Shown here: piece after piece, positions 44,765-53,545 of the stretch | Numbering within the stretch: the first letter of the stretch is position 1 | Layout: each line of letters starts with the position of its first letter | From: Variovorax terrae | GTDB taxonomy: Bacteria > Pseudomonadota > Gammaproteobacteria > Burkholderiales > Burkholderiaceae_C | DNA: 64,000 nucleotides | Reading direction: 5' to 3' | Assembly (NCBI RefSeq): GCF_022809125.1 | Contig: NZ_JALGBI010000001.1 | Coordinates: forward strand, 558,001 to 622,000 | Position numbers and translations under genes: made by a program | Notes under the pieces: model-generated | Seen by the model: only the letters and a program-made list of their open reading frames with translations | Databases searched by the model: none | What the model was told of the DNA's origin: nothing

Positions 44765-45466
44765 CTATTCCTTTTCCGTGCGCGCCACCACCAGCCCCGT
44801 GATGTGGGCCGCGCCCGCCTGGCGCAAGGCCGCGGCGGCCGCGAACAGCGAGGCGCCGCTGGTCATCACGTCGTCCACCAGCACCACGCGGCGCTGGCGC
44901 ACGCGCTCTGCGCGCAGCGGATCGACCGCGAAGGCGCCCTTCACGTTGCGCTGGCGCGCGGGCAGGTCGAGCTCGCTTTGCGGCGCCGTGTCGCGCAGGC
45001 GCAGCAGCAGCGTGCCGTCGGTCTTGCCGGGCGCCAGCCGCCGCGCCAGCTCCAGCGCCTGGTTGAAGCCGCGCTGGCGCAGCCGCTGCACGGACAGGGG
45101 CATCGGCAGCACGGCGTCGCAGCGCTCCAGCGCGGGCTCCACCCAGGGCGTGCTGCGCAGCAGGGTGGCCAGGGTGGCGGCCCAGCCCGGATCGTCATGG
45201 AATTTGTAGGCGGCCAGGCAGTCGGACCAGGGATAGGCGTAGGACACGGCGGCGAAGCAGTCGTCCAGCGGCGGCGGCGTGCGCAGGCACTGGCCGCACT
45301 GGTGCACGCCGGCGGGCACGGCCAGCGCGCAGGTGCGGCAGCGCGGCAGCGGCTGCGCGAAGCGGGCGACACAGGCCTCGCACACCGGCTGCGCGGGCCA
45401 GGCGCGGCACACCGCGCACTGGCTGGGCAGGGGCGCGCAAGTCCTTGCAATCAGCTCGCGGAACAT
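44765..45466 (-). CDS. ComF-family protein (phosphoribosyltransferase fold)
   Basis: Protein of 233 residues. The N-terminal zinc-finger-like region has four CxxC pairs (CAVC, CEAC, CRTC, CGQC). A PRTase domain follows with the PRPP loop VVLVDDVMTSGAS near residue 195 and RQRNVKGAF upstream. ComF/GntX proteins take part in DNA uptake or use of DNA-derived nucleosides; the exact reaction is unknown. It is divergent from a BioC-like gene, with only 23 bp between starts, an arrangement common in this lineage. Confidence 0.9.
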   Translation of the reverse strand: MFRELIARTCAPLPSQCAVCRAWPAQPVCEACVARFAQPLPRCRTCALAVPAGVHQCGQCLRTPPPLDDCFAAVSYAYPWSDCLAAYKFHDDPGWAATLATLLRSTPWVEPALERCDAVLPMPLSVQRLRQRGFNQALELARRLAPGKTDGTLLLRLRDTAPQSELDLPARQRNVKGAFAVDPLRAERVRQRRVVLVDDVMTSGASLFAAAAALRQAGAAHITGLVVARTEKE

Positions 45467-45489
45467 CGAATCAATATACTCCCCACGCC

Positions 45490-46410
45490 ATGTCCACCCC
45501 TGCCCACGAGCGCCCGCCCACCATCGACCCCGTTGCCGCCGCGCGCTGGCAGCGCAGCGCGCCCGCGCTCTCGCCCTGGCTGCACGAGGAGGTGGCGCGG
45601 CGCATGGAAGAGCGGCTGCAGTGGATCCGGCTGCAGCCGCAGGCCTGGGCCCACTGGGAGCCGGTGCGCGGCGGGCTGCAGGCCCATGCCCTGCTCAGCC
45701 GCCGCTATCCGAAATCGGCGTGTTATGTGGCGGAGGTCCAGGCACAGCGGTCATCGATTGCTATCAAATCAATAGCGAACCCATGGTGGAGCCCGCGCCG
45801 CTGGAGCGGCGCGCCGACGCACTTCGGGCTGCCGCCCGACGCCGGCGTGCAGATGCTCTGGGCCAACATGGCGCTGCACATGGCGGCCGACCCGCAGGCC
45901 CTGATCGCGCAATGGCACCGCGCGCTGGCGACCGACGGCTTCCTGATGTTCTCGTGCCTCGGGCCCGACACGGTGCGCGAGTTGCGCGGCCTGTACCAGG
46001 CGCTGGGCTGGCCGGCGGCCGGCCACGAGTTCACCGACATGCACGACTGGGGCGACATGCTGGTGCATGCGGGCTTTGCCGAGCCGGTGATGGACATGGA
46101 GCGCATCGTGCTGACCTACGAGACCCCGGCGCGCCTGCTGCAGGACTTGCGCGAGCTCGGCTGCAACCTGCACCCGCAGCGCTTCGCGGCCCTGCGCGGG
46201 CGCGGCTGGCGCCGCGAGCTGGAGCAGCGGCTGGCGCAGCAGCTGGCCGATCCACGCGAGGGCGGGCGGCTGGCGCTCACCTTCGAGATCATCTATGGCC
46301 ATGCCCTCAAGCCCGCGCCCAAGGTGCGCCTGAGCGCGCACAGCGCGGTCTCGCTGCAGGACATGCGCGCCATGCTGCATGGCGGCCGGTCTGGCGAGGG
46401 CCGTTCGTAG
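45490..46410 (+). CDS. BioC-like methyltransferase (putative biotin synthesis protein) with in-frame repeat
   Basis: Protein of 306 residues resembling malonyl-ACP O-methyltransferase BioC-type proteins of Comamonadaceae. Recognisable blocks are AARWQRSAPALSPWLHEEVARRMEERL, the degenerate SAM-motif region WEPVRGGLQAHALLSRRYP, QMLWANMALHM, and FLMFSCLGPDTVRELR. A dispersed repeat copy (45733-45780) is read in frame as about residues 82-97 (EVQAQRSSIAIKSIAN), where the SAM-binding acidic loop should continue; this may weaken or abolish cofactor binding. The start is ATG 45490. Other biotin genes are not nearby. Confidence 0.7.
   Translation: MSTPAHERPPTIDPVAAARWQRSAPALSPWLHEEVARRMEERLQWIRLQPQAWAHWEPVRGGLQAHALLSRRYPKSACYVAEVQAQRSSIAIKSIANPWWSPRRWSGAPTHFGLPPDAGVQMLWANMALHMAADPQALIAQWHRALATDGFLMFSCLGPDTVRELRGLYQALGWPAAGHEFTDMHDWGDMLVHAGFAEPVMDMERIVLTYETPARLLQDLRELGCNLHPQRFAALRGRGWRRELEQRLAQQLADPREGGRLALTFEIIYGHALKPAPKVRLSAHSAVSLQDMRAMLHGGRSGEGRS
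45733..45780 (-). repeat. Dispersed repeat, copy F, inside the BioC-like gene
   Basis: Minus strand: GCTATTGATTTGATAGCAAT, then GATGACCGCTGTGCCTGGAC. This parallels copy E (GCTATCAAAATAATAGC, then AATGACCGCTGCACCTGGAC). The length keeps the reading frame and adds no stop codon. Confidence 0.75.
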
Positions 46411-46549
46411 GCGGGAGAACGAAAGTTGCCGGGTAAACCCGCGCTACAATCTCCTGTTGTGTGAGTTTCGGGGATCTTCCCACGCAGTGCGGCGCGCCAG
46501 GGTTGTTGGCCCAGCGATTTCGGCGCGCCGGTTTTTGTGAGCGTCACCT

Positions 46550-47026
46550 GTGTCGAATCCGGTATTTCGTTTCGCCACTGTCTCAGGCCAGAACATCCAC
46601 TGGTTTCTGAAACGCAACTGCTCGGTCACACCAGCCCAGCTGGGCTGGCTGTATGCCTCGCTGTGCGTCGTGTCGCTGGGGATCGGAACGTTCTTCTGGT
46701 TCCAGGGGGCCAGGCTGGTCATGCCGTTCGCATGGCTCGAGCTGATTGCGGTGGGTGCGGCGTTCCTGGTGTACGCCCGCCACGCGACCGACGGCGAGAA
46801 GATTTCGCTGCAGGGCGCGCAGCTGGTGGTCGAGCTCGAAAGCGCGGGGCGGCTGGAGCGGGCGGAGTTCAACCGCGACTGGGTGCGGATCGAGCCCAAG
46901 GCGGGAGACCGGTCGCTGATCGAGGTGTCGGCCCGGGGCCGCACGGTGGAGGTGGGGCGCTATGTGCGCCCCGAGCTGCGCCCGGCGCTGGCGCGAGAGA
47001 TTCGGATGGCCCTGCGCGGTGCGTGA
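46550..47026 (+). CDS. DUF2244 family membrane protein
   Basis: Protein of 158 residues with two membrane helices (about 30-53 and 60-77) and a C-terminal beta-rich soluble domain (from DGEKISLQGAQLVVELE). DUF2244 proteins precede cytochrome oxidase genes in many betaproteobacteria, as here, but their role is not established. The start is GTG 46550 (SNPVFRFATVSGQ). It is followed by coxB after about 70 bp. A TACAAT hexamer at 46445-46450 is a weak promoter candidate. Confidence 0.82.
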   Translation: MSNPVFRFATVSGQNIHWFLKRNCSVTPAQLGWLYASLCVVSLGIGTFFWFQGARLVMPFAWLELIAVGAAFLVYARHATDGEKISLQGAQLVVELESAGRLERAEFNRDWVRIEPKAGDRSLIEVSARGRTVEVGRYVRPELRPALAREIRMALRGA

Positions 47027-47102
47027 GGCCGGTTCTGCGAAGCGCCGCAGGGCGCTGCGGGGATGATTGGTTAAATTGAGGCTTAGAAGTTAAGTGAACA
47101 CG

Positions 47103-48269
47103 ATGAAGAGCATTTCCAACAAGCTGGCTTCACTGCTGCTCATGGCAGGCACCTGGGTCGCCACCTCCGCCCACGCGGTCAACGACCTGCCGGGCGGCCC
47201 CTCCGTGCGCCAGCTGAACCTGCCCCCCGCGGTGACCAAGATCGCCGAAGAACAGGCCTGGCTTCACTGGATGATGCTGATTCTGTGCACGGTCATCTTC
47301 GTGGCCGTGTTCGCCGTGATGTTCTATTCGATCTGGAAGCACCGCAAGTCGGTGGGCCACAAGGCCGCCAACTTCCATGAGTCGGTCACGGTCGAGGTGA
47401 TCTGGACCATCGTTCCCTTCGTCATCGTGATCCTGATGGCCCTGCCGGCCACCAAGGTGCTGGTGGCCTCGAAGGACACCACCAACGCCGACCTCACCAT
47501 CAAGGCCACCGGCTACCAGTGGAAGTGGGGCTACGACTACATCAAGGGCGAAGGCGAGGGCATCGGCTTCGTCTCCACGCTGGACGCGACGCACCGCGAA
47601 ATGTCCAACAACGGCGCCAAGGGCGACATCCCCGACAACTACCTGTTCAAGGTCGACAACCCGCTGGTGGTGCCGGTCAACCAGAAGATCCGCATCATCA
47701 CCACCGCCAACGACGTGATCCACGCCTTCATGGTGCCGGCCTTCGGCATCAAGCAGGATGCCATCCCCGGCTTCGTGCGCGACACCTGGTTCCGCGCCGA
47801 GAAGACCGGCGACTTCTACGGCCAGTGCGCCGAGCTGTGCGGCAAGGAACACGCCTACATGCCGATCCACGTGAAGGTGGTGTCGGCCGAGGACTACAGC
47901 AAGTGGGTCGACGGCGAGAAGAAGAAGGCCGCCGCCAAACTGGACGACCCGAACAAGGTCTGGACGCTGGACGACATCATGAAGCGCGGCGAGAAGGTCT
48001 ATGCGGCCAACTGCGCGGCCTGCCACCAGGCCAACGGCAAGGGCGCCGGCCCGATCAAGCCGCTGGACGGCTCGGCCATCGTGCTCGACGCCGATCACAA
48101 CAAGCAGATCGACACCGTGCTCAACGGCCGCAACAACGGCGCCATGCCGGCCTGGAAGCAGCTCAGCGACACCGACATCGCCGCCGTTGTCAGCTACACC
48201 AAGAACAGCTGGTCCAACAAGACCGGCCAGCTGGTCCAGCCGGCTGAAGTCAAGGCCGAGCGCAAATAA
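47103..48269 (+). CDS. coxB: Cytochrome c oxidase subunit II with C-terminal cytochrome c domain (caa3-type)
   Basis: About 388 residues. A signal peptide (about 1-25) precedes two membrane helices (about 55-80 and 95-120). The CuA domain has GQCAELCGKEHAYMPIHV supplying Cys, Cys, His and Met ligands. A C-terminal cytochrome c domain has haem motif CAACH and distal Met in NGAMPAWKQL. It accepts electrons from cytochrome c and passes them to subunit I. GTG 47094 three codons upstream is an alternative start; the ATG fits family members beginning MKSISNKL. First core gene of the oxidase cluster. Confidence 0.94.
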   Translation: MKSISNKLASLLLMAGTWVATSAHAVNDLPGGPSVRQLNLPPAVTKIAEEQAWLHWMMLILCTVIFVAVFAVMFYSIWKHRKSVGHKAANFHESVTVEVIWTIVPFVIVILMALPATKVLVASKDTTNADLTIKATGYQWKWGYDYIKGEGEGIGFVSTLDATHREMSNNGAKGDIPDNYLFKVDNPLVVPVNQKIRIITTANDVIHAFMVPAFGIKQDAIPGFVRDTWFRAEKTGDFYGQCAELCGKEHAYMPIHVKVVSAEDYSKWVDGEKKKAAAKLDDPNKVWTLDDIMKRGEKVYAANCAACHQANGKGAGPIKPLDGSAIVLDADHNKQIDTVLNGRNNGAMPAWKQLSDTDIAAVVSYTKNSWSNKTGQLVQPAEVKAERK

Positions 48270-48301
48270 GCCCCGTCGCCACGTATTGAGAAGGAATAAA
48301 G

Positions 48302-49924
48302 ATGAGTGCAGTTCTCGATCATCACGATCATGCGCATGACGACCACCATGACCACCACGCCCCGACCGGCTGGCGGCGCTGGGTATTTGCGACCAACCAC
48401 AAGGACATCGGCACGCTGTACCTGCTGTTCTCCTTCACGATGCTGATGGTCGGCGGCATCCTGGCCATGCTGATCCGCGCCGAGCTGTTCCAGCCCGGCC
48501 TGCAGCTCGTGAACCCCGAGCTGTTCAACCAGCTCACCACCATGCACGGCCTGATCATGGTGTTCGGCGCCATCATGCCGGGCTTCGTGGGCTTCGCGAA
48601 CTGGATGATCCCGCTGCAGATCGGCGCGGCCGACATGGCGTTCGCGCGCATGAACAACTTCAGCTTCTGGCTGATGATCCCCGCCGCGCTGATGCTGGTG
48701 GGCTCGTTCTTCATGCCCGGCGGCGCTCCCGCGGCCGGCTGGACGCTGTACGCGCCGCTGACGCTGCAGATGGGCCCGTCGATGGACGCCGGCATCTTCG
48801 CGATGCACATTCTGGGCGCCTCGTCGATCATGGGTTCGATCAACATCATCGTGACCATCCTCAACATGCGCGCCCCCGGCATGACGCTGATGAAGATGCC
48901 GATGTTCGCCTGGACCTGGCTGATCACCGCCTACCTGCTGATCGCCGTGATGCCCGTGCTGGCCGGCGCCATCACGATGACGCTGACCGACCGCCACTTC
49001 GGCACCACCTTCTTCAACCCCGCCGGCGGCGGCGACCCGGTGATGTACCAGCACATCTTCTGGTTCTTCGGCCACCCCGAGGTCTACATCATGATCTTGC
49101 CGGCCTTCGGTATCATCAGCCAGATCGTGCCCGCCTTCGCGCGCAAGAAGCTGTTCGGCTACGCCTCCATGGTGTACGCCACCTCGTCGATCGCCATCCT
49201 GTCGTTCATCGTGTGGGCACACCACATGTTCACCACCGGCATGCCGGTGACCGGCCAGCTGTTCTTCATGTACGCCACCATGCTGATCGCGGTGCCCACG
49301 GCCGTGAAGATCTTCAACTGGGTCGCCACCATGTGGCAGGGCTCGATGACCTTCGAGACCCCGATGCTGTTCGCCGTCGGCTTCATCTTCGTGTTCACGA
49401 TGGGCGGCTTCACCGGCCTGATCCTGGCCATGGCGCCGATCGACATCCAGCTGCAGGACACCTACTACGTGGTGGCCCACTTCCACTACGTGCTGGTGGC
49501 CGGCTCGCTGTACGCCATGTTCGCGGGCTACTACTACTGGAGCCCGAAGTGGACCGGCGTGATGTACAACGAAACGCGCGGCAAGATCCACTTCTGGTGG
49601 TCGCTGATCTCGTTCAACGTGACCTTCTTCCCGATGCACTTCCTGGGCCTGGCCGGCATGCCGCGCCGCTACGCCGACTACCCGATGCAGTTCGCCGATT
49701 TCAACGCCGTGGCCTCGGTGGGCGCGTTCGCCTTCGGCCTGGCGCAGGTCTACTTCTTCGTGTTCATCGTGCTGCCCACGATGCTCGGCAAGGGTGAAAA
49801 GGCCGCCCAGCGGCCCTGGGAAGCGGCCGAAGGCCTGGAGTGGGAAGTGCCGTCGCCGGCACCGTTCCACACCTTCGAGCACCCGCCCAAGCTGGACGTG
49901 ACGGCCACCAAGGTCATCGGCTGA
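48302..49924 (+). CDS. coxA: Cytochrome c oxidase subunit I
   Basis: Catalytic haem-copper subunit of 540 residues with twelve helices. The N-terminus is His-rich ([14 protein letters not shown]). Conserved elements are [15 protein letters not shown] with the low-spin haem His, the [14 protein letters not shown] block with CuB His and cross-linked Tyr, [11 protein letters not shown], and [12 protein letters not shown] with haem a3 ligands. It reduces O2 to water and pumps protons. It lies 32 bp after coxB. Confidence 0.97.
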   Translation: MSAVLDHHDHAHDDHHDHHAPTGWRRWVFATNHKDIGTLYLLFSFTMLMVGGILAMLIRAELFQPGLQLVNPELFNQLTTMHGLIMVFGAIMPGFVGFANWMIPLQIGAADMAFARMNNFSFWLMIPAALMLVGSFFMPGGAPAAGWTLYAPLTLQMGPSMDAGIFAMHILGASSIMGSINIIVTILNMRAPGMTLMKMPMFAWTWLITAYLLIAVMPVLAGAITMTLTDRHFGTTFFNPAGGGDPVMYQHIFWFFGHPEVYIMILPAFGIISQIVPAFARKKLFGYASMVYATSSIAILSFIVWAHHMFTTGMPVTGQLFFMYATMLIAVPTAVKIFNWVATMWQGSMTFETPMLFAVGFIFVFTMGGFTGLILAMAPIDIQLQDTYYVVAHFHYVLVAGSLYAMFAGYYYWSPKWTGVMYNETRGKIHFWWSLISFNVTFFPMHFLGLAGMPRRYADYPMQFADFNAVASVGAFAFGLAQVYFFVFIVLPTMLGKGEKAAQRPWEAAEGLEWEVPSPAPFHTFEHPPKLDVTATKVIG

Positions 49925-49938
49925 GCGGAGTCCGAGCC

Positions 49939-50049
49939 ATGACGCCCGAACAGAAGAAGAGCAACCTGCGCCTGGCCCTGATCCTGGCCTCGGTCGCCGT
50001 CGTGTTTTTCATCGGCTTCATGACCAAGATGGTGCTGCTGAGCAAATGA
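49939..50049 (+). CDS. Small single-helix protein between coxA and ctaG (oxidase assembly-type)
   Basis: An ORF of 36 residues, MTPEQKKSNLRLALILASVA followed by a hydrophobic helix and FMTKMVLLSK. One membrane helix at about residues 12-30 has a basic N-terminus. It lies 14 bp after coxA and 15 bp before ctaG. Betaproteobacterial oxidase clusters often carry such a small assembly protein here. It is too short for routine gene finders, but position and composition support it. Confidence 0.75.
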   Translation: MTPEQKKSNLRLALILASVAVVFFIGFMTKMVLLSK

Positions 50050-50064
50050 CCAAGGCGGACTGAC

Positions 50065-50688
50065 ATGGGTATCCAGCGAGAAAACATCCGGATGGTGGGC
50101 AAGCTGGCCGTGGTGGCCGTGGGCATGTTCGCCTTCGGCTACGCCCTGGTGCCGATGTACAAGGCGATCTGCGAGTTCACCGGCATCAACATCCTGGCGC
50201 TGTCGGAGCTGGAAGTGCCGGGCAATGCGTCCGGCGGCAAGAACGTCAAGCTGCCCGCCAACACGCAGGTGGACACGAGCCGCACCATCACGGTGGAGTT
50301 CGACGCCAACTCGCGCGGCCCCTGGGAGTTCAAGCCGGCCCTGCGTTCGCTGCAGGTCCATCCGGGCGAGCTGACCACCGTGATGTACGAGTTCCAGAAC
50401 GTGCAGAACCGGCGCATGGCGGCGCAGGCCATCCCGAGCTACGCGCCGCGCCAGGCGGCGGCGCACTTCAACAAGCTCGAGTGCTTCTGCTTCAACCAGT
50501 ACACGCTCGATCCGGGCGAGAAGAAGCAGTGGCCGGTGGCTTTCGTGATCGATCCCAAGCTGTCCAAGGACGTGACCACCATCACGCTGTCGTACACCTT
50601 CTTCGAGGTGGGCGGCAAGACGCCGCCGGCGCCCGCTTCCTCCACGGCGGATGCGGCCGGGCTGCTGCACTCGAGGCCCGGCGCATGA
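50065..50688 (+). CDS. ctaG: Cytochrome c oxidase assembly protein CtaG/Cox11
   Basis: Copper chaperone of 207 residues that delivers CuB to subunit I. One N-terminal membrane helix (about 12-32, ending ALVPMYKAICEFTGIN) anchors a periplasmic Ig-like domain. The copper-binding Cys pair lies in FNKLECFCFNQYTLDPGEKK, with further family motifs PSYAPRQAAAHF. The C-terminus ends in a Pro/Ala-rich tail. It overlaps the next gene by 4 bases. Confidence 0.95.
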   Translation: MGIQRENIRMVGKLAVVAVGMFAFGYALVPMYKAICEFTGINILALSELEVPGNASGGKNVKLPANTQVDTSRTITVEFDANSRGPWEFKPALRSLQVHPGELTTVMYEFQNVQNRRMAAQAIPSYAPRQAAAHFNKLECFCFNQYTLDPGEKKQWPVAFVIDPKLSKDVTTITLSYTFFEVGGKTPPAPASSTADAAGLLHSRPGA

Positions 50689-50912
50689 ACAAATCCCTGA
50701 AGCAGCCGTCCATCCGCCGCCCGCCCAGGGGCTCGGTCTTGCGCACGGTCAAGGCCGTGGCCTGGTCGTTCTTCGGGGTGCGCAGGGACAGCGAGTACCA
50801 GGAAGACGTGGCCCGGCTCAACCCCTTCCACATCATCGCGGTGGGCCTCGTGGGCGTGGCGCTGTTCGTGCTGACGCTGGTGCTGCTGGTCAACTGGGTG
50901 GCGGCGCCCTAG
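50685..50912 (+). CDS. DUF2970 family small membrane protein
   Basis: Protein of 75 residues. A basic N-terminus (NKSLKQPSIRRPPRGS), the conserved AVAWSFFGVRRDSEYQEDV segment and one C-terminal helix (about 50-72) fit DUF2970, usually found between ctaG and coxC in betaproteobacteria. The function is unknown, but an oxidase assembly role is implied by constant linkage. The start overlaps the ctaG stop by 4 bases. Confidence 0.85.
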   Translation: MNKSLKQPSIRRPPRGSVLRTVKAVAWSFFGVRRDSEYQEDVARLNPFHIIAVGLVGVALFVLTLVLLVNWVAAP

Positions 50913-50963
50913 CCCCGGAATTTGAAAATATCAAGAGAAGATCTGAGAGAGTCAGGAGCTGAA

Positions 50964-51845
50964 ATGAGTTCGACAACGCAAGGCGCAACGCCCTACTACT
51001 TTGTGCCCAATCCTTCGCGGCATCCGGCCATGGCCGCCCTGGGCCTGTTCTTCGTGATCCTGGGCGCGTCCCAGTGGATCAACGGCCATGACTGGGGGAA
51101 GTACTCGCTCGCCTTCGGCCTGCTGTGGTGGCTCGGCGTGCTGTACCAGTGGTTCCGCGACGCGGTGCATGAAAGCGAAGGCGGCCTGTACAGCCATCGC
51201 ATCGAGAACTCCTACCGCTGGAGCATGAGCTGGTTCATTTTCTCCGAAGTGATGTTCTTCGGCGCCTTCTTCACGGCCCTGTGGTGGGCGCGCGCGCACT
51301 CGGTGCCCGCCCTCGGTAGCCTGGACAATGCGCTGCTGTGGCCCGACTTCAAGGCCGTCTGGCCGAGCCTCGCCGCCGGCGCCACGGCCTCGCCCGCGAA
51401 CATCGTCGAGCCCTTCACCACGATGACGCCGTTCTGGCTGCCCACCATCAACACCGCGCTGCTGCTGAGCTCGGGCGTGACCCTGACCATCGCCCACCAC
51501 GCCCTGCGCGAAAACCACCGCGGCAAGACCATCGCCTTCATGTGGATGACGGTGGTGCTCGGCGTGATCTTCCTGTGCGTGCAGGGCTACGAGTATTTCC
51601 ACTCCTACAACGATCTGAACCTCAAGCTCAGCTCGGGCGTCTACGGCTCCACCTTCTTCATGCTGACCGGCTTCCACGGCTTCCACGTGTTCGTGGGCAT
51701 GCTGATGCTGCTGTTCATCACGCTGCGCCTGATGAAAGGCCACTTCACCGCGGAGCACCACTTCGGCTTCGAGGGCGCGGCCTGGTACTGGCACTTCGTG
51801 GACGTGGTGTGGCTCGGCCTGTACGTGCTGGTCTATTGGTTGTAA
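50964..51845 (+). CDS. coxC: Cytochrome c oxidase subunit III
   Basis: Seven-helix subunit of 293 residues with conserved WARAHSVPALGS, the ENSYRWSMSWFIFSEVMFFGAFF segment carrying the helix III Glu, and C-terminal GFHGFHVFVGML and WYWHFVDVVWLGLYVLVYWL. It stabilises the catalytic core and proton uptake. The ATG at 50964 has a CAGGAG site; the frame upstream to 50922 is not needed. A perfect palindromic terminator follows. Confidence 0.96.
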   Translation: MSSTTQGATPYYFVPNPSRHPAMAALGLFFVILGASQWINGHDWGKYSLAFGLLWWLGVLYQWFRDAVHESEGGLYSHRIENSYRWSMSWFIFSEVMFFGAFFTALWWARAHSVPALGSLDNALLWPDFKAVWPSLAAGATASPANIVEPFTTMTPFWLPTINTALLLSSGVTLTIAHHALRENHRGKTIAFMWMTVVLGVIFLCVQGYEYFHSYNDLNLKLSSGVYGSTFFMLTGFHGFHVFVGMLMLLFITLRLMKGHFTAEHHFGFEGAAWYWHFVDVVWLGLYVLVYWL

Positions 51846-51869
51846 GGACGCGCATCGGCGCCCATGAAA

Positions 51870-51895
51870 AAAAGGCACCGCATGCGGTGCCTTTT
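51870..51895. terminator. Bidirectional terminator after coxC
   Basis: A perfect 26-bp palindrome, AAAAGGCACCGCA with its complement, flanked by A and T runs. It separates coxC from the convergent DUF2909 gene. Confidence 0.92.
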
Positions 51896-51912
51896 GTCTT
51901 TGGCGGTTTTTC

Positions 51913-52143
51913 TCAGGTTCCTGCCGGAATGCCGGTGGGGTGGATGTAGCCCAGTTTCCAGGCAATCAGAATGCAGACGAACAGCAGAATCGAGAACCCG
52001 ACGCGGAACGCCAGCGCGCGCGCCATGTTGCTGGTCTTGGTCTTGCCGTCGCGTCCGTCCTTGAGCATGAAAAACAAGGCCGAGCCCAGGCTGGCGATGA
52101 TGGCCACGAAGGCGAGCAGCACGAGGTACTTCATGGAGTGCAT
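51913..52143 (-). CDS. DUF2909 twin-transmembrane protein
   Basis: Protein of 76 residues with two helices (about 5-27 and 45-65) joined by a short charged loop KDGRDGKTKTSNMARALAFRV, the DUF2909 signature. It is found next to SURF1 in many betaproteobacterial oxidase clusters; the role is unknown. The only minus-strand gene within the cluster. MKYLVLL at 52134 is an alternative start. Its start is 6 bp from that of surf1, so both promoters must overlap. Confidence 0.85.
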   Translation of the reverse strand: MHSMKYLVLLAFVAIIASLGSALFFMLKDGRDGKTKTSNMARALAFRVGFSILLFVCILIAWKLGYIHPTGIPAGT

Positions 52144-52149
52144 TATCCC

Positions 52150-52884
52150 GTGAGTCCGAAGCTGGCGTCATGGCGTTTCTGGCTGCTGACGCTGGCGGCC
52201 GTGGCCGGCATCGGCGTGACGGCCTCGCTCGGGCGCTGGCAGTTGTCGCGCGCCGCGCAAAAGGAGGCCCTGCAGGCCGCCATCGAGGCAAAGCAGCGTC
52301 TTCCCGCGCTCGATCAGGCCGCGTTGCTGGCCGCCCCGGACGCGGCGCAGCTGGTGCACCGCCAGGTGGTCCTGCGCGGAATTTGGCTGCCGAACGACAC
52401 GGTGTACCTCGACAACCGCCAGATGCACGGCACCCCGGGCTTTTACGTGCTCACGCCGCTGCGGCTGCAGGGGCAGGACCGTGTGGTGCTGGTGCAGCGC
52501 GGCTGGGTCCAGCGCAACTTCGTGGACCGCACCCGTTTGCCGCCGGTGGAGATGCCGGCCGGGCCGGTCGAAATCCATGGCCGGATTGCCCCCCCGCCGT
52601 CCAAGCTTTATGAGTTCAAGGGGGCCGATACCGGCGCCATCCGGCAAAATCTCGACTTGGCCGAGTTTCGTGCCGAAACCAAGCTGCCCCTGCTGGGCGT
52701 GAGCGTCCTGCAGACCGGCGCACCCGGCGAAGGCCTGCAGCGCGACTGGCCCGAGGTGGGCAGCGACACGGCAAAACACTACGGATACACGTTTCAATGG
52801 TGGGGCCTCAGCGGCCTGATTGCAATTCTCTATGTCTGGTTCCAATTCATCGCTCCCGCCCGGCGCGCGGCCCGCCGCCGCTGA
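52150..52884 (+). CDS. SURF1-family cytochrome oxidase assembly protein
   Basis: Protein of 244 residues with N- and C-terminal membrane helices (about 8-28 and 218-236) around a periplasmic domain. Family motifs are LGRWQLSRAAQKEAL, VYLDNRQMHGTPGFYVLTPL, VLVQRGWVQRN and the C-terminal HYGYTFQWWGLSGLIAILYVWFQF. It assists haem a insertion into subunit I. The start is GTG 52150. Its 3' end overlaps the next gene by 53 bases in another frame. Confidence 0.92.
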   Translation: MSPKLASWRFWLLTLAAVAGIGVTASLGRWQLSRAAQKEALQAAIEAKQRLPALDQAALLAAPDAAQLVHRQVVLRGIWLPNDTVYLDNRQMHGTPGFYVLTPLRLQGQDRVVLVQRGWVQRNFVDRTRLPPVEMPAGPVEIHGRIAPPPSKLYEFKGADTGAIRQNLDLAEFRAETKLPLLGVSVLQTGAPGEGLQRDWPEVGSDTAKHYGYTFQWWGLSGLIAILYVWFQFIAPARRAARRR

Positions 52885-53533
52885 CGAACCGCTGGGCCTG
52901 ACCGTGCACAGCCTGCCGAATCCGCAGGCGGCGCAGCGCACCGTGAGCGGCCGCTGGAAGATGCTGGCCGTGCTGCTGGTGTGCGCCGCGCCGGTGGTGG
53001 CCTCGTATTTCACCTACTACGTGATCCGCCCCGAAGGCCGGCACAACTACGGCGAGCTGATCGACCCGCAGCGCCCCGTGCCCGACCTCGCGGTGCGCGA
53101 CCTGGACGGCGCGCCCGCCAACCTGCGCGATCTCAAGGGCCAGTGGCTGTTCGTCAGCGTGGCCGGCGGCGGCTGCGACGAGGTCTGCCAGAAGCACCTG
53201 TACCTGCAGCGCCAGCTGCGCGAAGGCCTGGGCAAGGAGAAGGAGCGCGTTGACTGGGTCTGGCTGGTCAGCGACGACGCGCCGGTGGCCGACGCGCTGC
53301 GCCCGGCGCTCAAGGGCGCCGACGTGCTGCGCGTGCCCGAGGCGCAGCTCGGCGCCTGGCTGCAGCCGGCGCCGGGCCAGGCCCTGCGCGACCACCTGTA
53401 CGTGGTGGACCCGATGGGCAACTGGATGATGCGCTTTCCGGCCGGGCTCGACGTGCACGGCGCCGCCAAGGCCAAGCGCGACCTGGAGCGCCTGCTGCGC
53501 GCCTCCGCCTCGTGGGACCAGCCCGGCCGCTGA
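52832..53533 (+). CDS. SCO1/SenC-like membrane-anchored thioredoxin-fold protein
   Basis: Protein of 233 residues with one membrane helix (about 42-62) and a periplasmic thioredoxin-like domain. A CDEVC motif sits where SCO proteins have their copper-binding CxxxC, and a later His (RDHLYVVDP) could be the third ligand. It is more divergent than the second SCO gene at 55608. The start lies within surf1 (53-base overlap). It probably takes part in CuA assembly or thiol redox in oxidase maturation. Confidence 0.8.
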   Translation: MSGSNSSLPPGARPAAADEPLGLTVHSLPNPQAAQRTVSGRWKMLAVLLVCAAPVVASYFTYYVIRPEGRHNYGELIDPQRPVPDLAVRDLDGAPANLRDLKGQWLFVSVAGGGCDEVCQKHLYLQRQLREGLGKEKERVDWVWLVSDDAPVADALRPALKGADVLRVPEAQLGAWLQPAPGQALRDHLYVVDPMGNWMMRFPAGLDVHGAAKAKRDLERLLRASASWDQPGR

Positions 53534-53545
53534 AGCGCTGCACCG

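Noticed and set aside
46426..46450. TTGCCG ... TACAAT as a full promoter for the oxidase cluster
   Set aside because: The spacing between the hexamers is only 13 bp, too short for a sigma70 promoter; only the TACAAT is mentioned as a weak candidate.
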